Shown here in pieces: positions 1 through 9,478 of a DNA stretch of 59,941 nucleotides; position 1 is the stretch's first letter; each line of letters opens with the position of its first letter. Made by a program: the position numbers and the translations under genes. Where the stretch lies: positions 1-59,941 of the forward strand of contig CANPXF010000014.1 of NCBI GenBank assembly GCA_947585745.1. The letters are read 5' to 3'. The DNA comes from an uncultured Clostridia bacterium (lineage in GTDB: Bacteria; Bacillota; Clostridia; Oscillospirales; Acutalibacteraceae). Under the pieces are notes generated by a model. It was given only the letters and a program-made list of their open reading frames with translations. It searched no databases and was not told the origin of the DNA.

Positions 1-77
1 CTGCAGGGGGTAAGCCTGTAATAGCCCCTTATAGGGGCTGGTCAAACCACCCGGTCAACGGATGGTTTTGATTTAAT
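1..77. repeat. Intergenic stem-loops at the left edge
   Basis: Two inverted repeats lie downstream of the first gene: AGCCCC/GGGGCT at 23-39 with a short loop, and TCAAACCA/TGGTTTTGA at 42-71. Neither is followed by a clear T-run on either strand, so they resemble repetitive extragenic palindromes more than a strong terminator. The window itself begins with CTGCAG. Confidence 0.45.
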
Positions 78-2885
78 TTATTTTACTTTTACTTTAATTT
101 TAAGAACCTTTGCGTGGTTTACTGTAATTTTGAGTGTAGTTTTGCCCTTTTTCAGACCTACAATTTTAATTTTGGAAGCTGTTGCCTTGCCCTTAATTTT
201 AGCAATTTTTGTACTATTGTACTTATTATTAAGAGCAGACGCTTTACCCTTAATCTTTATTGTAAGGGTATTTCCCTTTTTGACCTTATATACTTTTGAC
301 GCATTTACTGCTTTGTTTTTGTAAATAAGCTTTGGGTTTGAGGTTACCGTTCCTTTAAACGTCAGCTTTTTTGAGCCTACTTTTACAGTTACTGTACCCG
401 AGCCCTTTTTCAGGAAGGTTACCTTGCCCTTTGAAGATACTTTTAGAATTTTCTTGTTATTTGAACTATAAGTTATCTTCTTTCCGCCTGCGTTATTTAC
501 AACAATTCTGTAGGTGCTTCCTGCGGATTTTTTTACGCTTTTATTCGCAAGATACGGAGAAGATGTTGTTGGTTTTGCGGAAGTCGGGTCAGTCGGCTCT
601 GTCGTCGGATTTGTTGCTGTCGGGTTGGTCGGCTCTGTCGTCGGATTTGTTGTTGTCGGGTCGGTCGGCTCTGTGGTCGGATTGGTTGTTGTCGGGTCGG
701 TCGATTCTGTTGTGGGATTTGTTGCTGTCGAATCAGTCGGCTCCGTGGTCGGATTTGTTGTTGTGTTTTGAGTTGGATTGGTGGTTTCTTCAGATGGATT
801 TATAATACTGACAGCATTGTCACATACGCCTATAATTTCTTTAACATAGTTTTTATCGAGAAAATCCGTTACCTTTGCTGAAACATAATATGTATAGCTG
901 TCGTTCCACATCAAATCAGTATCGGTATATTTAAGCTCAGACGGGCTTAAATCAGCTATTTTTTGGAGTTGTTCGCTGTCAGCGGATTTTCTGTAAACCG
1001 AGTAGCCGTCTGTATTATACGGAACCTGTTGCCATGTAATGTTGACAGCCCTTTCGTTTTTAACCTGTTCAGCGGTTACTTCGGGGGTCTGATACTGTTC
1101 AAGCTCAGAGCTAAGCATATAGATAATACTCTGCTTAGTGTTTAGATTTTCCGAAGCCTCAGGAAGATAGCCGTCAGTTCTGTACTGCCATACATCGGGT
1201 ACATACTCGCCGTTTATCTTTATTTTTTCGGAGAAATCGGGCTTATAAGGATAGTAGGCGTACCAAAGTCCCATACCTGCTTTCTTTAATGCGGATACAT
1301 CAATATTTGCGAATGTGGATTTATTGGAATAGCACATACATTTATAGCCGTTTTCGTTCATAACACGGTTAAATTCAAGCGCTATCGCGGTATTCTGTTC
1401 AGATGAAAACTGTCTGTACTGGCTGTCAGACATATTATAAGAAACAGGCAGGGAAATAAATTGCTTGTATTCAGGTATGTATTCGTCAATTTCCTTTAAG
1501 AGATATTCGGCTTCGAGCCTTGCGGTTTCAACATCTGTCGCGTACGCCACAAAGTTAAGACCGACAGGGATTCCGTTTTCAACCGCGCCCTTGACATTTT
1601 CTACAAAGGTCGCGTCATTCTGGCTCGGATAATCTTCCCAGCCCCAGCCAGCTCGGATAATTGCAAAGTCAATGCCGTAATCCTTTACAGCTTTCCAATC
1701 AATAGGTTCTTTCTGGCCGCTTGTATAATCGCCGTAACGAGAGGTAACGTCAATGCCGTTGTAATATCCGCAGGCTAATGTGCAAACGGCGAAGCTTCCC
1801 ATCTCTGTTTCGGCTTTGATTTGAGCCTCTCCCATTGAAACAGCCGTTACGACGCCGTTTTCATCTACCGTCGCTATATTTGTATCTGATGACGACCATT
1901 TGATTTTATGCGCGACATCGGTATTACTGCCTGCAACTTCGGCGGTCAGTTGAATTTTCTCTCCGATTTGGACTGACTTATATTTGCTGTCAAGAGAAAT
2001 GTCAATATAGTCGGACAAATTCTCAAAAGCCCACTTATACAGGTTTACGGAATCAACCATTGCGTAGTTGACATAGTTTGTTTCAGCGTCATATTTTCCG
2101 CCGAATGCGATACATATAAGATTTGTATCACCCATAGTTGCGGATGAAACAAGACATTTTCCCGCAAGGTCGGTGTATCCTGTTTTTATTCCCGTTGCGT
2201 ACTGATAATAGTATTGTCTGCCGTTTACATAGTCAATCAGATAGTTTGTATTTATGAGGGGCTCGGTATCGCCGGGGAGGGTATAGTATTCAGTGTTTAC
2301 AATTTCCTTAAAGTAGGGCATTGTAAGCGCGTATTTTGTAATTTTATACATATCCTCGGCGGTGGTGTAATGGTCCTGCTCCGACAGACCGTGAGCGTCG
2401 TTGAAATGGGTGTTTTTACAATCAAGCTCCAAGGCTTTTTTATTCATCATATCAATGAAGTTATTAACATCGCCGCCGCCTGCGTAATATGCAAGTATTT
2501 GCGCCGCGTCGCATCCTGACGGAATCATCATACCGTACAGTATGTCGAGAACGGAAAAGCTTTCGCCGATATGGTTCTTAAATCCCGCGACGGACGCGTC
2601 CTTGTCGAGAATATCGTCAATGGGCTGTTGCTCAATAGTTATTTTTGTATTTGCAAGGTCATCTACTGTTTCTGCGACAACAATATATGTCATTATCTTG
2701 GTTGTAGAAGCCATTAACATTTTTTTGTCGGCATTTTTAGAGTATAGAACCTCATCAGTATCCGAGTTCACAAGCAGAACAGCCTCTGTATTAAGTTCAA
2801 AATCAGGCGTTTCAGCCGCAAATACGCATAACTGCGTTGATACAACTAAAATTACCGCAATAAATACCGAAATTATTCTTTTCAA
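78..2885 (-). CDS. Secreted D,D-carboxypeptidase fused to a GH25-like domain, FN3 and Ig-like modules
   Basis: Cell-wall protein of about 935 residues. The preferred start is a TTG at 2885 with AGGAG nine bases upstream; it gives a normal signal peptide (MKRIISVFIAVIL...CVFA/AE), whereas the longer ATG frame from 2984 hides it. Residues ~25-310 are a PBP5/DacF-type D,D-carboxypeptidase with S60-TTK, PSGCDAA in the SxN position and IKTGYT. A Big_2-like domain follows, then a GH25 lysozyme-like domain beginning GIDVTSRYGDY (~375-600), an FN3-like domain, a repetitive Thr/Pro linker (NPTTEPTDPT units) and a Lys-rich Ig-like C-terminus. In the GH25 part the usual catalytic D-x-E after the P-[IV]-x-Y strand reads YNMSD, so muramidase activity is doubtful. 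Probably trims peptidoglycan stem peptides while bound to the wall. The fusion is unusual; domain calls are by recognition. Confidence 0.85.
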   Translation of the reverse strand: MKRIISVFIAVILVVSTQLCVFAAETPDFELNTEAVLLVNSDTDEVLYSKNADKKMLMASTTKIMTYIVVAETVDDLANTKITIEQQPIDDILDKDASVAGFKNHIGESFSVLDILYGMMIPSGCDAAQILAYYAGGGDVNNFIDMMNKKALELDCKNTHFNDAHGLSEQDHYTTAEDMYKITKYALTMPYFKEIVNTEYYTLPGDTEPLINTNYLIDYVNGRQYYYQYATGIKTGYTDLAGKCLVSSATMGDTNLICIAFGGKYDAETNYVNYAMVDSVNLYKWAFENLSDYIDISLDSKYKSVQIGEKIQLTAEVAGSNTDVAHKIKWSSSDTNIATVDENGVVTAVSMGEAQIKAETEMGSFAVCTLACGYYNGIDVTSRYGDYTSGQKEPIDWKAVKDYGIDFAIIRAGWGWEDYPSQNDATFVENVKGAVENGIPVGLNFVAYATDVETARLEAEYLLKEIDEYIPEYKQFISLPVSYNMSDSQYRQFSSEQNTAIALEFNRVMNENGYKCMCYSNKSTFANIDVSALKKAGMGLWYAYYPYKPDFSEKIKINGEYVPDVWQYRTDGYLPEASENLNTKQSIIYMLSSELEQYQTPEVTAEQVKNERAVNITWQQVPYNTDGYSVYRKSADSEQLQKIADLSPSELKYTDTDLMWNDSYTYYVSAKVTDFLDKNYVKEIIGVCDNAVSIINPSEETTNPTQNTTTNPTTEPTDSTATNPTTESTDPTTTNPTTEPTDPTTTNPTTEPTNPTATNPTTEPTDPTSAKPTTSSPYLANKSVKKSAGSTYRIVVNNAGGKKITYSSNNKKILKVSSKGKVTFLKKGSGTVTVKVGSKKLTFKGTVTSNPKLIYKNKAVNASKVYKVKKGNTLTIKIKGKASALNNKYNSTKIAKIKGKATASKIKIVGLKKGKTTLKITVNHAKVLKIKVKVK

Positions 2886-3076
2886 AATATTCAACTCCTG
2901 CTGTAAAAAATTATAGGTTATAAAAATTTTATACGACCTTGTCAGCCGTTTTTTTAATACGACCGTATTTTTATTATATTTCATATTTTATAAAAGTCAA
3001 TAAGTATAAAGAAGTATTCTGTCCGTTAGATATGAAAAATCGGTGTTTAGTTGTAATCCATCGCAAATCTTTTTAT

Positions 3077-3634
3077 TTAATCGTCATTATGCTCATTATA
3101 ATAATCTTCCGCGTCTTCATAGTCATAAAAATCGTCATAATAATCGTAATAGAAATCATCAGCGTCATAGTAATCCTTTGCGTTGTAAGGGTCGCTTTTC
3201 TTACTGCTTGTATAATTTCTTGTATAATTTTTTGAACTATAACTGCTGTAAGTTTTGGAACTGCTGTTATAAGAGGAGTAATTGTTTTTTGACGAATACG
3301 AATGTGAAGAATAACCGCTGTATGAGCGCCTCGGAGTATAGCTGTAACTGCTTTCATATGAAGAATTAAGGTTATCGTTGCAGGTTTTACATATAAAGAT
3401 AATCAAACCTAAAATCGAAAGTATGATTAAGACTACAGCTATTGTTAAATTTCCTCCACCCGATGAGGTAGTTGTAAAATTTGATGAATATGATGACGAG
3501 GAATTTTCGCTTTCGTCATTTTTGTTGACCTCGTTATAAAGCATATTGGTCAAAAATATATCCTGCGAGTCAACTTTTCCGTTGCAGTTTATATCCATCA
3601 TTTCATCGAGAAAATCTCTATTTTGATGACTCAT
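3077..3634 (-). CDS. Small membrane protein with a dockerin-like EF-hand and a Ser/Tyr/Asp-rich tail
   Basis: About 185 residues. The ATG at 3634 is preferred because GGAGG lies seven bases upstream; the frame stays open further upstream without a ribosome site. The N-terminus holds one dockerin/EF-hand-like calcium loop (DINCNGKVDSQDIFL). A Ser-rich stretch, a single membrane segment (LTIAVVLIILSILGLIIFI) and a long Ser/Tyr-rich region follow, ending in a strongly acidic Asp/Tyr tail. There is no signal peptide, so the segment may act as an internal anchor. Function unknown. A half-dockerin in a membrane protein may bind a cohesin or simply calcium; this is inference. Confidence 0.65.
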   Translation of the reverse strand: MSHQNRDFLDEMMDINCNGKVDSQDIFLTNMLYNEVNKNDESENSSSSYSSNFTTTSSGGGNLTIAVVLIILSILGLIIFICKTCNDNLNSSYESSYSYTPRRSYSGYSSHSYSSKNNYSSYNSSSKTYSSYSSKNYTRNYTSSKKSDPYNAKDYYDADDFYYDYYDDFYDYEDAEDYYNEHNDD

Positions 3635-3700
3635 AACATAACCTCCGTTGCGTAATGATAAAAATTTATAATTTTTTCCTGCCTGCAATTTAATTATATT

Positions 3701-3728
3701 AAAAACGCTGTCCGATAAGAAGGACAGC
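3701..3728 (-). terminator. Minus-strand hairpin with T-run upstream of the dockerin-like gene
   Basis: GCTGTCC/GGACAGC stem at 3707-3728 followed on the minus strand by GTTTTT. It lies upstream of the gene starting at 3634, so it would end a leader or a separate short transcript rather than that gene. Confidence 0.5.
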
Positions 3729-3734
3729 AACGAG

Positions 3735-4111
3735 GCGCATTTTATTAAAGACAAAAAAGTTTATTTGGCATTTTAAATTATATTTTTTGTTTATCTAAAT
3801 CAAAATCCGTTTTATGGGACAGCTGTTGTAGTATATTGGTATCATAAAAGATAATAAACAGCAAAAGGGTTTATAAATTTCCAAACTGTTTTTATCGGCT
3901 GAATAACTTAATGTTTTATGAAAATATTATACATTTTTTGATTAAAACAGACAAAAATTTTAAATTATTATAATAAAATTATACATATTTTGTTGAAAAA
4001 AGCAATATAAAGTGTTATTATAAAATACAATAGATATATATTTAATGTATTTTGTCGAAAAAATTATGCTTGATGCTACGTTAGATTATCTGATTACGCA
4101 GAAAATTCAAT
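3735..4111. other. AT-rich intergenic stretch without a recognisable gene
   Basis: Very AT-rich DNA between the dockerin-like gene and the tracrRNA terminator. I see no ORF with a ribosome site and no strong repeat. It may hold promoters for the leftward gene. Confidence 0.4.
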
Positions 4112-4228
4112 AAAAAAAGACCCGCAAAAGCAGGTCTCAAATCACACACTGTGATAGCTGACGAACAGCGGTTTGAGTAAACTTTTATTTGAACTCGTAG
4201 TGTAATCTCATAAGGTAGTATTGAGATT
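4112..4228 (-). ncRNA. tracrRNA of the type II-A CRISPR system
   Basis: Read on the minus strand, this ~115-nt RNA carries an anti-repeat (about 4222-4188) pairing with the CRISPR repeat. TACTACCTTATGA and ATTACACTAC are complementary to the repeat's TCATAAGGTAGTA and GTAGTGTAAT, and TCAAAT to its GTTTGA end, leaving the internal bulge typical of type II-A duplexes. Hairpins follow and the RNA ends in a GC stem (4118-4137) with a TTTTTTT run. Its position just upstream of, and opposite to, cas9 is a common arrangement. The start is inferred from the promoter and the end from the terminator. Confidence 0.93.
4118..4137 (-). terminator. Intrinsic terminator of tracrRNA
   Basis: AGACC-GC / GC-GGTCT stem with an AAAA/TTTT loop followed on the minus strand by seven T residues. 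Confidence 0.88.
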
Positions 4229-4234
4229 AATTTA

Positions 4235-4263
4235 ATTATACTATATAAAAATTAAAATGTCAA
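4235..4263 (-). promoter_or_regulatory. Consensus sigma-A promoter for tracrRNA
   Basis: On the minus strand TTGACA (4263-4258) and TATAAT (4240-4235) are both perfect consensus hexamers separated by exactly 17 bp. Transcription should start near 4228, just before the anti-repeat. The promoter lies immediately upstream of the cas9 start codon, so strong tracrRNA transcription diverges from cas9. Confidence 0.9.
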
Positions 4264-4281
4264 TAGAAAGGATGATGTTTT

Positions 4282-7200
4282 ATGGAAAAAATAACAGAAA
4301 AGCAAGATTATTATTTGGGGTTTGACATAGGCACGGATTCTGTCGGCTGGGCTGTTACAAATCTCGAGTATAAGTTAGCCAAATTTAAAGGTAACGCTAT
4401 GTGGGGAGTCAGGCTGTTTGATGAGAGTGAAACAGCCGTATCGCGCAGGGGCTTCAGATGCGCGGCCAGAAGACTTTTCAGACAAAGACAGAGAATAGAA
4501 TGGCTCCAGATGCTTTTTGATAAAGAAATATCCAAGGTTGACATCGGCTTTTTCAACAGGCTTAAAGAGAGCAATCTGTATGCTGAGGATAAAAGCGTAA
4601 GTATTCCGTACGCGGTATTTGCCGATAAAAATTATAATGATGTTAATTTTCATAACGACTACAAAACAATCTATCATTTACGAAAAGACTTAATTGAAAA
4701 TGATAATCCCCATGATATAAGGCTTGTATATCTCGCTTTACATCATATCATTAAACACAGGGGACACTTCCTGTTTGATAATATAGGGGAGAATATAGAT
4801 TCCTACAATTCGTTTGAGACCCTTTTCCAAAATTTGAAGGATTATCTTGTTGATGAATATTCTATTGAAATTGAGTGTAGCAATGAAGAAGAATTTGCCT
4901 CTGTGATAAAGGACAAAATGATGTCAAAGAGTAAAAAGGAAAAGGCGGTGTATTCTCTTTGCGGTATTACTAAAAAGAATAATCCGCAGTTAGCGTCAGT
5001 CCTTTATTTATTATGCGGCGGAACTGTTAAGCTTGCCAATTTATTTGAGGACCCGTCGTTTAATGAAGAAGAGTTAAAATCCATAACCTTCAGCGGTAAC
5101 TTTGACGATAAAGAGCCTGATTATCAGGATTTGCTTAATGAAAAGTATGAATTGATAGAAAAAGCGAAGGCAATTTATGATTGGGCGATTCTTGACAATA
5201 TTGTCAAAGGCGAGAGATACATATCATTTGCAAAGGTCAACTCTTATAATGAACATAAGCAGGACCTTGAAATGCTGAAAACGTTTGTAAAAAAATATTG
5301 CAAGGATAAATATGATAAAATTTTCAGACTGACGCAGGATAAGCTGAATAATTACACAGCCTATTGCGGAAAGTACAAGAACGACGGTCACAACGGCGTA
5401 ATTTGTCATAGAACCAATCAGGAGGATTTTTGTAAATTTTTATCAAAGGAACTCGGCGATTATAAAACAATTGATGATACATATGAATCAATGTTCCGAA
5501 AAATAGATAATCAGGTGTTTATGCCGAAGCAGATAACCAAGGACAACGGAGTTGTTCCGATGCAGCTCAATCGGATTGAGTTGAAGAAAATTCTTGAAAA
5601 CGCGTGCAAATACCTTGACTTTTTAAACGATACGGACGACGACGGAATTTCCGTAAAGGACAAAATTGTCAAAATTTTTGAATACCGTATTCCGTATTAT
5701 GTCGGTCCCCTCAATAAAAGCAGTGATAAATCGTGGCTTGTGAGAAGTGAAGAAAAAATCTACCCGTGGAATTTTGAAAAGGTTGTTGATATTGATAAAT
5801 CTGCGGAGGCGTTTATAAACAACCTCACAAGCAAATGCACCTATTTGCGGGGTAAAGACGTTATTCCTAAAAAATCTGTTCTGTATTCAAAATATATGGT
5901 GCTTAACGAGTTGAATAATCTGAGAGTAGACGGCGAAAAAATCAGCGTCAGGCTCAAACAGGATATTTTTAACAATTTGTTCTTAGTACGCAAGAAGGTT
6001 ACTTTGAAAGCTGTAAGAGATTATATTAAATCTGTTTACACAACTGACGTTGAATTGACGGGAATTGATAGAGATTTCAAGTCAAGTATGAGCTCATATA
6101 TTGAACTTCGTCCGTATAATTTGACTGATGAAGAAATGGAGGAAGTTATTCTTGCCGTTACAATTTTCGGCGATGATAAAAAATTGTTGAGAAATCGGCT
6201 GAAAAAACAACTCGGCGAAAAATTAAGCGATGATGAAATCAAAAAAATCTCACAGCTTAAATATAAGGACTGGGGAACGCTTTCAAAGGAATTTCTCACG
6301 GAAATATATGATATTTCATTGGATACGGGAGAAGTGAAGGATAATATTATTAATACGCTTTGGAATTCGCAGAATAACCTGATGGAGCTTTTGGGTTCAA
6401 AGTATAATTTCTCGCTCGCTGTAGAAAACGCAAATGCGGGTGTTGATACGCGTTGTAAGGTAAAGGATATGGTAGACGGACTGTATATTTCCCCAAAGGT
6501 AAGAAGACCTGTGTATCAAACTCTTAAAATAGCGAATGAGATTATCAAAATTATGGGTTGCAAGCCTAAAAAAATCTTTGTGGAAATGACCCGTTATGAC
6601 GGAGTAAAGGGCGATGCGGGAAGAAAAAGCTCAAGAAAGGACAAATTGGTAAAGCTGTATCAAGCCTGCGGTGAGGACTCGGGAGAATTATTCGAGAGCC
6701 TTCAAAGCAAATCCGATGACGAGTTAAGAAGAGATAAGCTCTATCTGTACTATACGCAATTCGGCAGATGTATGTATTCCGGCGAGATAATTTCAATTAA
6801 TGATTTAACAGATGATAATAATATTTATGACATTGACCATATTTTCCCACGCTCCAAGGTAAAGGATGACAGCCTTGACAATAGAGTGTTGGTAAAAAAG
6901 CAGATTAATGCTCACAAGGATAATGATTATCCGCTTAACAGGGATATTCAGGCAAAAATGAAGTCACACTGGTCGTTCCTCTACGCAAAGGGGTTGATCA
7001 GCAAGAAAAAGTACGAAAGATTAATCAGGGTAACAGCTCTGTCAGACGATGAGCTTTCGGATTTTATTTCAAGACAGCTGGTGGAAACAGGTCAGTCTAC
7101 AAAGGCGGTTGCTGATTTATTCAAGGTTATGTACCCGTCAACCGAGGTGGTCTATGTAAAGGCGAGGACCGTGTCCGATTTCAGGCATCAGTACGATATG

Positions 7201-8280
7201 CTGAAATGCCGTTCGGTTAACGACCTCCATCACGCGAAGGACGCATATCTTAATATAGTTGTCGGTAACGTCTATAATGTAAGATTTACCCATAACAAGC
7301 GTATTTTTATTAAAAATCTTCAGACAAAAAAATACAGCCTTAACAGAATGTTTACTTATTCAACGCAAGGCGCCTGGGAGGCGGAAAACGCAAAATCTAT
7401 TTCGATTGTAAAAAATACAATGAGAAAAAATAATATCCTCGTTACAAGGTACACCTCCTGCAATTCGGGAGAATTGTTCAAGCTGAATCCTCTGAAAAAG
7501 GGAAAAGGTCAGGTTCCGTTAAAGGAAAATACGGCTCTTTGCGATATTTCAAAATACGGAGGTTATGATAAGCCCGCCGCGGCATACTTCACCTTTGTAA
7601 AATATTTTGGCAAAAAGAATAAGGAAATAAGACAGCTTATCGCGATTAATATTTATCAGAAGTCATTTTATGAAAGCAATCCTCAAAAGTTTTTAACAGA
7701 GGTTTTAGGATTGAATTCGCCTCAGGTTTTAATCCCTGTTGTGAAATATAACTCCTGTATTGAAATAGACGGCTTCAGAATGAATTTAAGTTATAAGCAG
7801 AATAACGGCGCAGTATTGGGTTACAAGCCGGCGATGCAGCTTGTTGTCGGCGAAAAATTTGAAAGATATATTAAAAAGATTGAAAAGCTGCTTGACAAGC
7901 CGCAAAATTATAAGCCGACAAAATTTGACGAAATATCTGAGCAGATGAATATGGCGCTGTATAGCGAGCTTGTTTACAAGCTTACTTCAACAATATTTAA
8001 GGTTCGCTTTAAAGCCGTTGGAGAAATGTTGGAGGAAGCGCGGGATGAGTTTAATAATTTATCATTGAGAGAACAGTGCTATATAATTTCGGAAGTGTTG
8101 AAAATAATACATAACAATACACTTTCCGGGGACTTACGTCTTATCGGCGGAAAGGAGAAATCGGGCTTAGTAACAACAAATTCCTCCCTTTCCGAGATTA
8201 AAAATGTCGGAAAAATTTATCTTGTCAACCAGTCGGTGACAGGTCTTTATGAAATCAAAATTGATTTATTGGATATGTAA
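4282..8280 (+). CDS. cas9: CRISPR-associated endonuclease Cas9 (type II-A)
   Basis: RNA-guided DNA endonuclease of 1332 residues, within the usual 1,100-1,400 range for II-A enzymes. RuvC-I is LGFDIGTDSVGWAV with D15. The arginine-rich bridge helix (RRLFRQRQRIEWLQ) follows. RuvC-II is KKIFVEMTR with E768. The HNH domain is YDIDHIFPRSK with the catalytic H853 and downstream DNRVLV and N876. RuvC-III is LHHAKDAYLN with H984 and D987. All nuclease residues appear intact. It uses the tracrRNA just upstream and crRNAs from the array at 10.2 kb. It is first in a tight + strand cas operon; cas1 begins 12 bases after its stop. The ATG at 4282 follows a GAAAGGA ribosome site. The PAM cannot be read from sequence. 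Confidence 0.97.
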   Translation: MEKITEKQDYYLGFDIGTDSVGWAVTNLEYKLAKFKGNAMWGVRLFDESETAVSRRGFRCAARRLFRQRQRIEWLQMLFDKEISKVDIGFFNRLKESNLYAEDKSVSIPYAVFADKNYNDVNFHNDYKTIYHLRKDLIENDNPHDIRLVYLALHHIIKHRGHFLFDNIGENIDSYNSFETLFQNLKDYLVDEYSIEIECSNEEEFASVIKDKMMSKSKKEKAVYSLCGITKKNNPQLASVLYLLCGGTVKLANLFEDPSFNEEELKSITFSGNFDDKEPDYQDLLNEKYELIEKAKAIYDWAILDNIVKGERYISFAKVNSYNEHKQDLEMLKTFVKKYCKDKYDKIFRLTQDKLNNYTAYCGKYKNDGHNGVICHRTNQEDFCKFLSKELGDYKTIDDTYESMFRKIDNQVFMPKQITKDNGVVPMQLNRIELKKILENACKYLDFLNDTDDDGISVKDKIVKIFEYRIPYYVGPLNKSSDKSWLVRSEEKIYPWNFEKVVDIDKSAEAFINNLTSKCTYLRGKDVIPKKSVLYSKYMVLNELNNLRVDGEKISVRLKQDIFNNLFLVRKKVTLKAVRDYIKSVYTTDVELTGIDRDFKSSMSSYIELRPYNLTDEEMEEVILAVTIFGDDKKLLRNRLKKQLGEKLSDDEIKKISQLKYKDWGTLSKEFLTEIYDISLDTGEVKDNIINTLWNSQNNLMELLGSKYNFSLAVENANAGVDTRCKVKDMVDGLYISPKVRRPVYQTLKIANEIIKIMGCKPKKIFVEMTRYDGVKGDAGRKSSRKDKLVKLYQACGEDSGELFESLQSKSDDELRRDKLYLYYTQFGRCMYSGEIISINDLTDDNNIYDIDHIFPRSKVKDDSLDNRVLVKKQINAHKDNDYPLNRDIQAKMKSHWSFLYAKGLISKKKYERLIRVTALSDDELSDFISRQLVETGQSTKAVADLFKVMYPSTEVVYVKARTVSDFRHQYDMLKCRSVNDLHHAKDAYLNIVVGNVYNVRFTHNKRIFIKNLQTKKYSLNRMFTYSTQGAWEAENAKSISIVKNTMRKNNILVTRYTSCNSGELFKLNPLKKGKGQVPLKENTALCDISKYGGYDKPAAAYFTFVKYFGKKNKEIRQLIAINIYQKSFYESNPQKFLTEVLGLNSPQVLIPVVKYNSCIEIDGFRMNLSYKQNNGAVLGYKPAMQLVVGEKFERYIKKIEKLLDKPQNYKPTKFDEISEQMNMALYSELVYKLTSTIFKVRFKAVGEMLEEARDEFNNLSLREQCYIISEVLKIIHNNTLSGDLRLIGGKEKSGLVTTNSSLSEIKNVGKIYLVNQSVTGLYEIKIDLLDM

Positions 8281-8292
8281 GGAGAATTTGAC

Positions 8293-9168
8293 GTGAGTTG
8301 GCGCACAGTTGTAATTACAAAAACATCAAAGCTTGATTATTCTCTCGGTTATATGGTGGTCAGAGATATAGAGAATACGGTAAAAATCCATATTAGTGAA
8401 ATATCTGTTTTGATTGTGGAAAGTACGGCTGTGTCGCTGACCGCGGCATTGCTAAATGAACTTACTCAAAAAAAGGTCAAGGTTATATTTTGCGACGAAA
8501 AGCATAGCCCCGCATTTGAACTCACACCTTATTACGGAAGTCACGACTGCAGTCTGAAGCTTAAAAGACAGATTGAATGGAATGTGTATATAAAGCAAAG
8601 CGTTTGGACGTTGATAGTTGCGGAAAAAATTAAAAATCAGGCGGAGAATTTGCGAGGGTTTGGGCTGGAACAGTACAAAAAGCTATATGACTATATAGAT
8701 GAAATTGAATTTAATGACAAATCCAATAGAGAGGGACATTCTGCTAAGGTGTATTTTAACGCGATGTTTGGAAAAGATTTTAGCAGAAACTCTGACGCTC
8801 CGATAAATTCCGCCTTGAATTACGGCTATAGTCTGGTGCTTTCTGTTTTTAATCGTGAGGTTGTTTCTAATGGTTATATAACTACGCTCGGATTGTTTCA
8901 CGATAATATGTTCAATCAGTATAATTTAAGCTGTGACCTTATGGAGCCGTACAGACCGTTTGTAGACAGGGTTGTTAAAAATATGAATGTTCAAAAATTT
9001 GATAAGGATGAAAAGAAAATAATCTTAAATCTTTTGAATGACGAAGTTGTTATCGACGGCAGAAAACAAACATTTATCAACTCAATTAAAGTATACTGTA
9101 AAAGTATTTTTTCTGCGTTAGAGGATAACAATACAGATTTAATCAGGTTTCCGGGAAATGAGTTATAG
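8293..9168 (+). CDS. cas1: CRISPR adaptation integrase Cas1
   Basis: A 291-residue Cas1 that, with Cas2, inserts new spacers at the leader end of the array. It starts at a GTG (8293) with GGAG eight bases upstream. The expected metal-binding residues are visible: E147 in REGHSAKVYF, H203 in LGLFHDN and E218 in CDLMEPYRPFVD. It follows cas9 by 12 bases and overlaps cas2 by 11 bases, indicating translational coupling. Length and operon order match type II-A Cas1. Confidence 0.96.
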   Translation: MSWRTVVITKTSKLDYSLGYMVVRDIENTVKIHISEISVLIVESTAVSLTAALLNELTQKKVKVIFCDEKHSPAFELTPYYGSHDCSLKLKRQIEWNVYIKQSVWTLIVAEKIKNQAENLRGFGLEQYKKLYDYIDEIEFNDKSNREGHSAKVYFNAMFGKDFSRNSDAPINSALNYGYSLVLSVFNREVVSNGYITTLGLFHDNMFNQYNLSCDLMEPYRPFVDRVVKNMNVQKFDKDEKKIILNLLNDEVVIDGRKQTFINSIKVYCKSIFSALEDNNTDLIRFPGNEL

Positions 9169-9478
9169 ATTTATGAGAATTATGGTTTTGTTTGATTTGC
9201 CGACTGAAACGTCGGAAAACAGGCGCAATTACTCCAAATTCAGAAAATTTCTGATTAAAAACGGTTTTATGATGATGCAGGAGTCTGTCTATGTTAAGCT
9301 GGCGCTTAACAAAAGCAGTGTAGAATCTGTTATTGATATTGTCAAAAAGAACAAACCGCCAAAGGGCTTAGTGCAGATTTTGACAATAACTGAAAAACAG
9401 TTTTCAAAAATAGAAATTATTACGGGAAATAAAAAAAGTGATGTTGTCGATACGGACGAAAGGCTTTTAATAATATGA
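9158..9478 (+). CDS. cas2: CRISPR adaptation protein Cas2
   Basis: Cas2 of 106 residues with the ferredoxin-like N-terminal strand MRIMVLFDLPTET, including the conserved Asp (D13). It dimerises and bridges two Cas1 dimers in the spacer-integration complex. The ATG at 9158 overlaps the end of cas1; a second in-frame ATG five codons later (MRIMV) is an alternative start. Its stop overlaps the csn2 start in an ATGA. Confidence 0.95.
   Translation: MSYRFMRIMVLFDLPTETSENRRNYSKFRKFLIKNGFMMMQESVYVKLALNKSSVESVIDIVKKNKPPKGLVQILTITEKQFSKIEIITGNKKSDVVDTDERLLII

Noticed and set aside
371..805. Plus-strand frames opposite the Thr/Pro linker of the first gene
   Set aside because: They exist only because the antisense of the repetitive linker lacks stops; no ribosome site or plausible protein.
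3077..3357. Alternative frames within the Ser/Tyr/Asp-rich gene
   Set aside because: They reflect biased codon composition; only the frame starting at 3634 has a ribosome site and membrane segment.
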